24,642 bases of DNA from JAVBKP01 sp031553975 (GCA_031553975.1 JAVBKP010000008.1:1-24642), one strand, 5' to 3'; shown: positions 16,839-24,038, counted from the first letter of the stretch. The notes: generated from the letters alone by a model not told the origin. Numbers and translations: made by a program.

Positions 16839-17399
16839 ATGGTAGACAAAAAACGAATTGAGGCTGCCGTAAGAGAAATACTTATGGCTGTAGGAGAAGA
16901 CCCTGACCGAGAAGGTTTAGCAGAGACCCCTTCACGCGTGGCAAAAATGTACGAAGAAATCTTTGCAGGTCTTCATACGTCCCCCGCTGATGTGATGAAA
17001 TATTTTGACGAGAGCTATAGTGAAGAAATGGTAGTCGTAAAGGATATCCCCTTCTACTCACTGTGCGAGCATCATCTACTGCCTTTTTTTGGGGTAGCAC
17101 ATATCCTCTACATCCCTTCACCTGGAAACCTGCTAGGTCTTAGCAAACTAGCTAGGCTAGTAGATATAGTGGCAAAAAAGCCCCAACTGCAAGAGCGCAT
17201 AGGGCGAGAAATCGCAGATGCCCTTGCCAATGAAGCAGACGCCCTTGGTGTTGCTGTGGTAATAGAAGCAGAACACCTTTGCATGACCATGCGGGGCATT
17301 AGAAAACCTGGCTCTAAGACAGTGACCTCTACCTTTAGAGGCAAAATCAAAGAGGATGCAACCCTTAGAAAAGAAGCGATGGACCTTATCCGTCTGTAG
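16839..17399 (+). CDS. folE: GTP cyclohydrolase I
   Basis: Converts GTP to 7,8-dihydroneopterin triphosphate plus formate, the first step of folate synthesis. The 186-residue protein has the family core: DPDREGLAETPSRVAKMY near 20-37, SLCEHHLLPFFG near 72-83 with zinc-binding Cys and His residues, and EAEHLCMTMRGIRKPGS near 143-159 with the third zinc ligand Cys. It ends in the TSTFRG region. The ATG lies two bases after thrS with only a GAGAG inside the end of thrS, so translational coupling is likely. It is followed by an HD hydrolase, folP and folBK on the same strand. Confidence 0.97.
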   Translation: MVDKKRIEAAVREILMAVGEDPDREGLAETPSRVAKMYEEIFAGLHTSPADVMKYFDESYSEEMVVVKDIPFYSLCEHHLLPFFGVAHILYIPSPGNLLGLSKLARLVDIVAKKPQLQERIGREIADALANEADALGVAVVIEAEHLCMTMRGIRKPGSKTVTSTFRGKIKEDATLRKEAMDLIRL

Positions 17400-17431
17400 T
17401 GCTATCAATATGTAATTGCAAGGAGTTTACG

Positions 17432-17944
17432 GTGGAAAGAGTAAACAAAATACTCCATCATCAATCATATAACAATCATATGAAAAAAACAGAGGCGGCC
17501 GAACTAGGCCGCTCTTTCTGCGTTCATAACATGGAGCACTTTCTGAATGTGGCTAGGATTGCTCATATTCTCAGTCTTGAGAACAATTTAAATATTAAAA
17601 AAGATCTTATCTATGCTACAGCCCTGCTCCATGATATGATGCGATGGTTAGAATACCAAGATGGCACCCCTCACAACCTGTCTTCCGCAGATGCCGCCAA
17701 AAGCATTTTAGAAGATTGTGAATTTTCTGTCAAAGAGGTGGGAGAGATTGTCACTGCCATAGTAGAGCATAGTGGTCATAGCAATGTACGTGCAGATCTA
17801 GACGCTGATTTGCCAAGTAGCTGTTGGAGCCTAGCTCACGTGATATACAAAGCCGACAAGCTTTCTCGTCCATGCTACGCCTGCCCCTCTCAGACCGATT
17901 GCCACTGGCCTAATGCCAAGAAAACCCAAACCCTAGCGTATTAA
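17432..17944 (+). CDS. HD-domain phosphohydrolase in the folate operon
   Basis: A soluble metal-dependent phosphohydrolase of the HD superfamily, substrate unknown. I chose GTG 17432, which has AAGGAG six bases upstream (17420-17425), over GTG 17399, which overlaps the folE stop and lacks a site. This gives 170 residues. The HD set is intact: His36 (in HNMEHF), His67-Asp68 (LLHDMMRW), His113 or His116 (EHSGH) and Asp142 (KADKLSR). Right after Asp142 comes a cysteine cluster, Cys148, Cys151 and Cys157 (C-x2-C-x5-C), which could bind a metal or iron-sulfur centre. It lies between folE and folP, and no Nudix-type FolQ is present in the operon. Removal of phosphates from dihydroneopterin triphosphate is therefore a reasonable inferred role. 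Confidence 0.88.
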   Translation: MERVNKILHHQSYNNHMKKTEAAELGRSFCVHNMEHFLNVARIAHILSLENNLNIKKDLIYATALLHDMMRWLEYQDGTPHNLSSADAAKSILEDCEFSVKEVGEIVTAIVEHSGHSNVRADLDADLPSSCWSLAHVIYKADKLSRPCYACPSQTDCHWPNAKKTQTLAY

Positions 17945-17960
17945 TCATGAAGCGAGGTCT

Positions 17961-18779
17961 ATGTTGAAAATAAATAATAAAGAATTTGATTTTAAAGAAC
18001 GTACATATATAATTGGTATCCTCAATGTAACCCCAGATTCCTTTTCTGACGGTGGTAAGTACAACTCTCTTGATAACGCTGTGGCGCATGCCTTAAAAAT
18101 GGTTGGCGAGGGCGCTGACATTGTAGAGATAGGAGGAGAATCCACTCGTCCAAATAGTGAGCCTGTATCCTTAGAAAAAGAGCTTCAAAGGGTAATCCCT
18201 GTCATAAAAGCCATTCGAGGAGTGTCGGACATCCCTATTTCCGTAGATACCATGAAACCCGCAGTAGCAGCTGCTGCCATATCCGCCGGTGCTAACATGA
18301 TCAATGATGTGAGCAACCTTAGGTATGACAAGACTTTAGCCGAAGTATGCGCCAAAGCGGACATTCCCTTTTGCCTTATGCACAGCAGAGCCGATATGTT
18401 TAATACAGACTATGAAGACTTGTTGCCAAATCTCCTTTCAGAGATGCAAACTGGCATAGATATAGCCTTAGCAGCTGGTGTGAAAGCCCAAAATCTGATT
18501 GTTGATCCAGGCATTGGATTTTCAAAGACGGCTGAACAAAATCTTGAAATCCTAAACAGACTTGAAGAGTTCACAAAGTTGCCTTATCCTGTTATGTTAG
18601 GTACTTCGCGTAAACGATTCATTCGTAGCACTTTGGATTTGCCCCTAGATGATATTGTAGAGGGCACCCTAGCCACAACGGCTGTTGGTATACTAAAAGG
18701 CTGCGCTTTCATCAGGGTTCACGATGTGAAAGAAAATAAACGTATTTGCCTCATGACCGATAGTATCTGTCGCCGCTAA
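17961..18779 (+). CDS. folP: Dihydropteroate synthase
   Basis: Joins 6-hydroxymethyl-7,8-dihydropterin pyrophosphate to p-aminobenzoate to form dihydropteroate; it is the sulfonamide target. The 272-residue TIM-barrel protein shows GILNVTPDSFSDGG near 19-32, EIGGESTRPNSEPV near 56-69, the SVDTMKP strand, MINDVSNLRYD, the LMHSR loop, LIVDPGIGFSKT and the terminal IRVHDV. GAGG lies a few bases before the ATG at 17961, 16 bases after the HD gene. Part of the thrS-folE-HD-folP-folBK operon. I see no folC or pabA/pabB in the window, so those steps are encoded elsewhere. Confidence 0.97.
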   Translation: MLKINNKEFDFKERTYIIGILNVTPDSFSDGGKYNSLDNAVAHALKMVGEGADIVEIGGESTRPNSEPVSLEKELQRVIPVIKAIRGVSDIPISVDTMKPAVAAAAISAGANMINDVSNLRYDKTLAEVCAKADIPFCLMHSRADMFNTDYEDLLPNLLSEMQTGIDIALAAGVKAQNLIVDPGIGFSKTAEQNLEILNRLEEFTKLPYPVMLGTSRKRFIRSTLDLPLDDIVEGTLATTAVGILKGCAFIRVHDVKENKRICLMTDSICRR

Positions 18780-18813
18780 ATCCTGTATTTTGGCGTTGAA
18801 ATAGGAGATTTAA

Positions 18814-19629
18814 ATGGATAAAATCATTATTAAAGACCTGAAAGTCCATGCATATCATGGCGTGTTTGAAAAAGAAAAACTAGAAGGGCAAGCCTTTTAT
18901 GTTTCAGTAGAATTATCTACGGATTTGAGAAAAGCAGGTAAAACTGATGATTTAACAGCCTCCATTCACTATGGAGAGATTTGTCATGAGATTACTAGGT
19001 TGCTACAGGCAGAATCCTTCCACCTAATTGAGCGTTGCGCGGAGATAGTGACAGATCATCTTTTGCTAACCTATCCACTGGCTAGCAGTGTGAAAGTGAC
19101 CATTAAAAAACCATCTGCTCCTATTGGACTGTCGGTATCATACCCTGCCGTGGAGATAGAGCGAAAATGGCATAGAGCGTATTTAGCCGTTGGGTCTAAT
19201 ATAGGCGATAGAAAAACCAACATTGAGATGGCTGTTACGCTGTTAAAAGACAAAGTGACGTATGTTATTAATACATCGTCCCTTATTGAAACAATTCCAA
19301 TTAGCGATATATCTCAAGACAACTACCTCAACGGTGCCATAGAAATAAAAACTCTCCTGTCACCAGGAGAGTTGATGGATTTTTTATTGGATATCGAGGC
19401 AAAGCTTGGTCGTGAACGCACCGTTCATTGGGGACCTCGTACGCTAGATCTTGATATACTTTTGTACGATGATTTAATCTTAGACGACCCTAAGACCATC
19501 ATCCCCCACCCACGTATGCACCTAAGACCTTTCGTCCTGGAGCCACTGGCAGAAATTGCGCCTTATGCCCTGCATCCTTTGCTTAGGAAAAGGGTGTGGG
19601 AGTTGAAAGAGGGATTGTTAACACAATGA
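18814..19629 (+). CDS. folK: Bifunctional dihydroneopterin aldolase / HPPK (FolB-FolK fusion)
   Basis: One polypeptide of 271 residues carries two successive folate steps. Residues 1-116 are dihydroneopterin aldolase (FolB), cleaving dihydroneopterin to 6-hydroxymethyl-dihydropterin: HAYHGVFEKEK at 12-22, IHYGE at 51-55 and IKKPSAPI near 97-104. Residues 122-255 are hydroxymethyldihydropterin pyrophosphokinase (FolK): AYLAVGSNIGDR near 122-133, GPRTLDLDILLYDD at 207-220 with the metal-binding aspartates, and IPHPRMHLRPFVLEPL. There is no stop or frameshift between the parts, so it is a true fusion, a known arrangement in Firmicutes. AGGAG six bases before the ATG supports the start. It is the last gene of the operon, followed closely by a terminator. 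Confidence 0.97.
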   Translation: MDKIIIKDLKVHAYHGVFEKEKLEGQAFYVSVELSTDLRKAGKTDDLTASIHYGEICHEITRLLQAESFHLIERCAEIVTDHLLLTYPLASSVKVTIKKPSAPIGLSVSYPAVEIERKWHRAYLAVGSNIGDRKTNIEMAVTLLKDKVTYVINTSSLIETIPISDISQDNYLNGAIEIKTLLSPGELMDFLLDIEAKLGRERTVHWGPRTLDLDILLYDDLILDDPKTIIPHPRMHLRPFVLEPLAEIAPYALHPLLRKRVWELKEGLLTQ

Positions 19630-19634
19630 CACGC

Positions 19635-19657
19635 AAAAGCCGCTTTACGCGGCTTTT
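19635..19657. terminator. Bidirectional terminator between folK and the convergent unknown gene
   Basis: Perfect nine-pair stem, AAAAGCCGC at 19635-19643 and GCGGCTTTT at 19649-19657, with a five-base loop. A-rich and T-rich ends serve both strands. It lies six bases after the folBK stop and 24 bases after the end of the facing gene. Confidence 0.85.
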
Positions 19658-19680
19658 AATGTTATATCGGTTTTATATAC

Positions 19681-20715
19681 TTATGCCGATCTCAAACCAT
19701 TAGAATAATCTAGCATTTCCATCATATAGTCAACTAGCTCTTGATTCCTTTCGCTTCTTCCTCCCGAAAGTTTATCTTGCTTTTCAATATGGTCTAATAC
19801 CTCCTGAACCCAATTTACCTTTTCTCCGTTCTCCCCTGGGATTTCTCTACCCGTAAACTCTGATCTCAGCCTGTCATAGCTATCTTTAAAGCTCATAAGT
19901 ACTGATCTCATTGACGCATCACCAAATTTCTCTTTTGACATGCTAGACTGCAATACTTCAAATTCAAACCTTGTACAGTTAGTTGGGTCAACCTTGCTAA
20001 CATCTACTGCGTCATATTTTACAAGCAAACTAGGTATTTCCCCAACCTTTTTTAGCCCTTTATGTTCAAGTTCTCCGCAATAGGCTGCAATACCGCCATA
20101 TAACTCTTTGTCTGTGATTAGATTTTCCATATCCTTGGGAACTGATATAGGTCCAAACACTTCGCCCATTGACTTAAATGCCTTTTTAAACCCGTTTTCT
20201 TCGTCGATTTTTTTCTGCTCATCGGCAGAATCATTTGGTACTCCATTGTATGAATTCATTCCCATTCTTTTTGATACTTCCGCCATTTCAGATGGATTGC
20301 TTAATGCCTCATATTCACCCTCGCTAAGCACGCCCATTTGTTTCAAGTCCGCAAAAAAGTTCTTTGCTTGATCTGAAGGCATACGTCTATTAGAAAGTGC
20401 TGGTCCATGTTCAGCAGAGCCAGTGCTTAGACTTTCTGCTAAGGTGTTACTTGCAAATTGCTCTAGGGAATATTTTCCCTTGAGATTTCCCATTTGCTCT
20501 GGTGTTAACCCATAGGTGCTTGGTTCTGTTCTCTTTGCTACGCCAATAGGGCTTGTTCTTTCAAAGGTATCGCTGTTTCGAACAGAAGCGGCTGCCGTTT
20601 CTGTCTTTCCTACATTCATAAACGATGCTATCACATCACTAAATTTGCCAGCATTTGCTTTACTGACGCTGGTCGTCTGGTAGGTTCCTTGATATGCGTT
20701 GTTTTCAACTCTCAT
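19681..20715 (-). CDS. Unrecognised 344-residue soluble protein
   Basis: I do not recognise this protein. It has no signal peptide, no membrane segment and no cysteine-rich motif. The first 65 residues are rich in Ser, Thr, Ala and Asn and look disordered, with a short helix-prone stretch GKFSDVIASFMN at 23-34. A folded part follows, with LTPEQMGNLKGKYSLEQFA near 70-88 and a helical segment FFADLKQMGVLSEGEYEAL near 120-138. The C-terminal half is charged and helical. The polar N-terminus without a Sec signal resembles substrates of the flagellar export apparatus; this is inference. AAGGA seven bases before the ATG supports the start. It is preceded by about 200 bases without a gene, and no sigma-D site was found there. 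It may be related in style to the protein at 22826-23950, though no clear sequence match was seen. Confidence 0.8.
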   Translation of the reverse strand: MRVENNAYQGTYQTTSVSKANAGKFSDVIASFMNVGKTETAAASVRNSDTFERTSPIGVAKRTEPSTYGLTPEQMGNLKGKYSLEQFASNTLAESLSTGSAEHGPALSNRRMPSDQAKNFFADLKQMGVLSEGEYEALSNPSEMAEVSKRMGMNSYNGVPNDSADEQKKIDEENGFKKAFKSMGEVFGPISVPKDMENLITDKELYGGIAAYCGELEHKGLKKVGEIPSLLVKYDAVDVSKVDPTNCTRFEFEVLQSSMSKEKFGDASMRSVLMSFKDSYDRLRSEFTGREIPGENGEKVNWVQEVLDHIEKQDKLSGGRSERNQELVDYMMEMLDYSNGLRSA

Positions 20716-20813
20716 TGCTTCATCCTTTCATTTAAATGCAAGACAAACAAAAAGAAGTATCTCCCTATTACAAATCAATTTTGCATAGGCAAATACCACA
20801 CAATCATGCAGGT

Positions 20814-20839
20814 CTGGTTTTTCAGTCGTTCAAAACCAG
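20814..20839. repeat. Inverted repeat in the leader of the 344-residue protein gene
   Basis: CTGGTTTT at 20814-20821 and AAAACCAG at 20832-20839 are exact inverted copies with a ten-base loop, about 100 bases upstream of the gene start. It may be a leader hairpin, an operator or a weak terminator. Otherwise the stretch 20716-20911 shows nothing I can name. Confidence 0.4.
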
Positions 20840-20911
20840 CAAGTCTCTCTTATGAGTCCAACTTTTGTTCCTCGATTATGTGTCATTTTGTTCTTACACA
20901 AATATTCTACA

Positions 20912-20940
20912 ACAAAAGCTTGCAAAACGCAAGCTTTTGT
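20912..20940 (-). terminator. Terminator after the FAD dehydrogenase gene
   Basis: A perfect 12-pair inverted repeat, ACAAAAGCTTGC at 20912-20923 and GCAAGCTTTTGT at 20929-20940, with a five-base loop. It lies 11 bases after the stop of the minus-strand gene, with CTTTTGTTGT on the 3' side as the U-rich run. Confidence 0.8.
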
Positions 20941-20951
20941 GTATGTCAATA

Positions 20952-22334
20952 TTATTTGTATTTTTCGATCAATCTGCGGGCCACATGCACGCCACTAGCC
21001 GAAGCCTGTGATAATGAATGTGTCACGCCAGAACCGTCCCCAAGAGCATATAGCCCCTTGATTTTTGTTTCTAGGTTTTTATCCACCGCCACCTTAGAAT
21101 TGTAGAATTTCACTTCCACTCCATACAGCAACGTATCTTCATTGGCCATACCGGGTGCGATTTTGTCCAAGGCATAAATCATCTCAATGATGTTGTCTAA
21201 CTGACGTTTTGGTATTACCAAACTCAGATCACCTGGTATTGCATTCAATGTAGGCCTTGTAAAACACTTTTCCATTCTATGGGCATTGGTTCTTCTGCCT
21301 TTTACCAGGTCTCCAAATCTTTGAAGCAATACCCCACCGCCTAGCATGTTGCTCAGCCTTGCGATGGATTCACCATACTCGTTGCTGTCTTTGAAAGGCT
21401 CTGTGAATTTATTCGATACCAATAGCGCAAAATTCGTGTTCTCTGTCCTTAGTTTCTCATCCGCATAGCTATGTCCATTGACAGTAACAATACCGTTGGT
21501 ATTCTCCGCCACAACCACGCCGTATGGGTTCATACAGAAAGTCCTCACCCTATCATTATAATTATTGGTTTTATAAACAATTTTGCTCTCGTACACATCA
21601 TCGGTAATATGCTTGAACACTTCTGCTGGCACTTCTACACGTACCCCAATATCCACTTGGTTGCTTCTATTGTCTATACCAAACTTAGCACAAATCTTAG
21701 ATATCCACTTGGAACCAGAACGTCCCGTAGCTAGAATTACATCATTGCATTGGAATTCCTCACCGTTGTCTGTGATAACCTTGAAAGTCCCATCTTCCAC
21801 CTGCTCCACATCAGCTACACCAGTCCTGAACAGATGCTCCACTCTTTCCTTGGTATAGTCATAAATTTGATTCAAAATTTTCACATTTCTGTCAGTTCCT
21901 AGATGTCTAACTTTGGCTTCTAACAAATGTAAGTCATGTCTCAATGCTACCGTTTTTAAGTTAGAATTCCCTGTAGAATAAAGCTTGGCTTCGCTTCCAC
22001 CCATGCTACATAACACTTCGTCTACATATTCCATTAGTCCCATAGCTTTGGGTTCCCCTACATAAAGATGCATGTCGCCGCCAAACTTGGTAGTTATGTT
22101 ATACTTACCATCTGAAAGAGTGCCTGCGCCACCATATCCGTTCATAATCTGGCAAGGTGAACACTTAATACAGTTTTCCACTTTACCTAGGCTAATGGGA
22201 CATTTTCGCTTGTCAAGGCTATCCCCTTTTTCGATCATCAATATCTTTGCATTGTTTTTTTCTTTCGTCATTTCGTAAGAAGCAAAAACCCCGCTAGCCC
22301 CTGCACCTACTATTATTACATCATATTTTTTCAT
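20952..22334 (-). CDS. FAD-dependent dehydrogenase (COG2509-like) with four-cysteine motif
   Basis: A predicted flavin oxidoreductase of an uncharacterised family. From ATG 22332-22334 it has 460 residues; GGAGA six bases upstream favours this start over one eight codons earlier (22358). The N-terminal dinucleotide-binding motif is VGAGASG at 9-15, with IEKGDSLDKRKC after the second strand. Cys45, Cys55, Cys58 and Cys61 form C-x9-C-x2-C-x2-C, directly followed by GYGGAGTLSDGKYN. ILATGRSGSKW lies mid-protein and LYALGDGSGVTHSLSQASASG near the C-terminus closes the FAD site. I associate these features with COG2509 proteins, whose substrate is unknown. The cysteines could bind an iron-sulfur cluster or zinc. 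It appears to be a single-gene unit, with its own extended -10 promoter and terminator. Confidence 0.9.
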   Translation of the reverse strand: MKKYDVIIVGAGASGVFASYEMTKEKNNAKILMIEKGDSLDKRKCPISLGKVENCIKCSPCQIMNGYGGAGTLSDGKYNITTKFGGDMHLYVGEPKAMGLMEYVDEVLCSMGGSEAKLYSTGNSNLKTVALRHDLHLLEAKVRHLGTDRNVKILNQIYDYTKERVEHLFRTGVADVEQVEDGTFKVITDNGEEFQCNDVILATGRSGSKWISKICAKFGIDNRSNQVDIGVRVEVPAEVFKHITDDVYESKIVYKTNNYNDRVRTFCMNPYGVVVAENTNGIVTVNGHSYADEKLRTENTNFALLVSNKFTEPFKDSNEYGESIARLSNMLGGGVLLQRFGDLVKGRRTNAHRMEKCFTRPTLNAIPGDLSLVIPKRQLDNIIEMIYALDKIAPGMANEDTLLYGVEVKFYNSKVAVDKNLETKIKGLYALGDGSGVTHSLSQASASGVHVARRLIEKYK

Positions 22335-22373
22335 TTTTTGTTCTCCGATCAAAACCATGTTTACAACCCATAT

Positions 22374-22382
22374 AGTATACCA
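22374..22382 (-). promoter_or_regulatory. Extended -10 promoter of the FAD dehydrogenase gene
   Basis: Minus-strand TGG then TATACT (plus positions 22374-22379), 40 bases before ATG 22334. The -35 at 17 bases, TGGAAT at 22397-22402, matches three of six positions and overlaps the end of the ABC ATPase remnant. Confidence 0.45.
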
Positions 22383-22394
22383 TACGCGCTTTTA

Positions 22395-22766
22395 CTATTC
22401 CATAAAAATCATCGTTAACATCTGATCTCGAACACTAAATATTGGTTTTATCTCTATTTTTTCAGCCCAATCAATGGAAAATCCAACAATGAGGGCGCGA
22501 ATTAAGCCTGGTGCCAAAATAAGAGCCGGCAGTTCGGGCACATACCCTAAGATTCGTTTTGCCTCCAGTGAATGGTTCTCAAATCCTCCGATGGTAATAT
22601 TTCCATTGAATCTGAGCAAACCACAAACGGATTTAATCAATGTGGATTTCCCTGCACCATTTGGTCCAAGCAAAATTGCTAGTTCACCCTCCTTCACTTG
22701 CAAAGAAACATGATCATTGGCTAAAAGCTTGCCGTACTTCTTTGTTATTTGTTCTGCTATAATCAT
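22395..22766 (-). pseudogene. Truncated ABC transporter ATPase with unrelated tail
   Basis: The first 80 or so residues are a good ABC ATPase N-terminus: an A-loop region with ITKKYGKLLANDHVSLQV, Walker A GPNGAGKST near 34-42, a glycine-rich strand and LGYVPELPAL, where the Q-loop position carries Glu as in some family members. After PELPAL the homology stops. The remaining 40 residues (from ILAPGLIRALIVGF to the end) do not look like an ATPase. The signature motif LSGGQ, Walker B and the H-loop are all absent. At 123 residues it is about half the usual length, so it cannot work as an ATPase. A deletion that joined the front of the gene to other sequence is the simplest explanation. A seven-G run six bases before the ATG serves as ribosome binding site. 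The ABC-2 permease end at 24059 may be its former partner. Confidence 0.8.
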
Positions 22767-22825
22767 AAAAATCCCCCCCTTTTTTTCCTTTTGGTATTTA
22801 GTGGTTGACCCCCAATTGGCTAACC

Positions 22826-23950
22826 TTATAATGCCACCAGCCCCTCTTTATTTGAAAAAGAAAATGTAACATCCTCTCGACTCATTTCTGGAATATTATA
22901 ATATCCCGCGGCGAGGAATTCTCTAATAGGATGTAAAACCTGAGTTGAAAATTGGATTTTATTTATATCGTCAAAATGGCTCGGCGCTTTTGAAAAATCT
23001 CCTGTAAACACCCATTCCAGTTCCTTTGGATATCCTTGAAATTTTCCGTCCTCATCAATATGCAGTGTTTTAAAATCAATTGGGACACCAGCCAAATCAC
23101 TCATATCACCTAGCCTATCTTTCAGATCAATGAGATAACCTCTGTGCTGTGTTTCTCTATACGTATCTGAATCTTTCGCATAATCAGAATTCATATAGTA
23201 CGCTGATTTTATAGATTGGTTTGACATACCAAATGTTTTTCCTTCTATTACATGTCCTATATTGATTGCGAATTCTATTTTTGCTTGCTTTTCCTTGTCC
23301 TCCAAGCCGTCAATAGAATAAACTTCCCTCACATGCTCTTGCCCACCTGCCATAAAGGTTTTTTGTGAGATTGTAATATTAAACTTTTCGTCATCCCTAA
23401 GAACAATTCCTTCATGCTTAAATATAATGTTCATTCTGTCCTGAATCTGTGCAGTGAATTGGTCAAGGCTCTCAGGGGTTTTGTAATGTTTATAATATGT
23501 ATCCGATGTTTTTGTCATGGCCGCTTTAATCATGTCGATGTTTTTTTCGCCAGTATCATGATGAACCCCAGGATTGTCAGCTTCAACCTGTGCCCAAAAT
23601 TTTGCTCTTGCCTCTGCGTTTTGCCTTTCGTAAATTGTGTTGCCATCTGGATTGTTTTTCACATATTCCGCATGGTCCGCTGGGCTCATCATACGTTGTC
23701 CACTGCCATAAGGTTTGCGATCAGATCCATCGCTTGCTCCCTCTGTCATTGGCGTTTGAGGGCCTAATTTTTTAAGTGCCTCTGGGCTGATTGTCAGCAA
23801 ATCATCATATCTTGAGCTAAGCTGGCTATACACCCCTGCCAGCGGATCACTGTTGCCGGTTTTACTCTGGGACGCGTTGCTACTTTGAATCTTAAATAAA
23901 TTTTGCAAAGCAGCATAGTTTGATTGGTTTCGCACGTTTGAAATACTCAT
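22826..23950 (-). CDS. Unrecognised 374-residue protein under a sigma-D flagellar promoter
   Basis: Function unknown. There is no signal peptide, membrane segment or cysteine. The first 45 residues are rich in Ser, Asn and Gln (MSISNVRNQSNYAALQNLF), as in flagellar rod, hook and filament-type export substrates. Residues 45-175 are mostly polar and helical. Residues 175-250 have alternating strands and helices (FNITISQKTF, REVYSIDGLEDKEKQAKIEF), a pattern that reminds me of DUF4885-type proteins of Bacillus and Clostridia, which I could not verify. The C-terminus ends SREDVTFSFSNKEGLVAL. An AGGGAGG seven bases before ATG 23950 supports the start, and a sigma-D consensus promoter lies 62 bases upstream. 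Co-expression with late flagellar genes is thus likely; export by the flagellum is inference. Confidence 0.82.
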   Translation of the reverse strand: MSISNVRNQSNYAALQNLFKIQSSNASQSKTGNSDPLAGVYSQLSSRYDDLLTISPEALKKLGPQTPMTEGASDGSDRKPYGSGQRMMSPADHAEYVKNNPDGNTIYERQNAEARAKFWAQVEADNPGVHHDTGEKNIDMIKAAMTKTSDTYYKHYKTPESLDQFTAQIQDRMNIIFKHEGIVLRDDEKFNITISQKTFMAGGQEHVREVYSIDGLEDKEKQAKIEFAINIGHVIEGKTFGMSNQSIKSAYYMNSDYAKDSDTYRETQHRGYLIDLKDRLGDMSDLAGVPIDFKTLHIDEDGKFQGYPKELEWVFTGDFSKAPSHFDDINKIQFSTQVLHPIREFLAAGYYNIPEMSREDVTFSFSNKEGLVAL

Positions 23951-24011
23951 TTTATTTCCTCCCTGAAATTAATTAGACATCCTTGTCTCCGAAGTTATAT
24001 TATTTGTACTG

Positions 24012-24038
24012 CTATCGGCTTTTTGTGAGTCGAGTTTA
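24012..24038 (-). promoter_or_regulatory. Sigma-D (sigma-28, FliA-type) promoter
   Basis: On the minus strand TAAA (24035-24038), exactly 15 bases, then GCCGATAG (24012-24019). The Bacillus sigma-D consensus is TAAA-N15-GCCGATAT, so only the last base differs. Transcription should start near 24005 and read the gene at 22826-23950. It lies just downstream of the ABC-2 permease stop. Confidence 0.8.

Noticed and set aside
17399..17431. Earlier GTG start for the HD-domain gene
   Set aside because: It overlaps the folE stop and has no ribosome binding site, while GTG 17432 has AAGGAG at six bases.
20689..21105. Plus-strand 138-codon frame
   Set aside because: It crosses an intergenic terminator and runs antisense to the well-supported FAD dehydrogenase; no ribosome binding site or family features.
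22335..22358. Earlier ATG start for the FAD dehydrogenase
   Set aside because: The extra eight codons contain the ribosome binding site of ATG 22334 and are not part of the dinucleotide-binding fold.
22803..22825. Imperfect inverted repeat after the 374-residue gene as a terminator
   Set aside because: The stem has several mismatches and no U-rich run follows, so a terminator cannot be supported.
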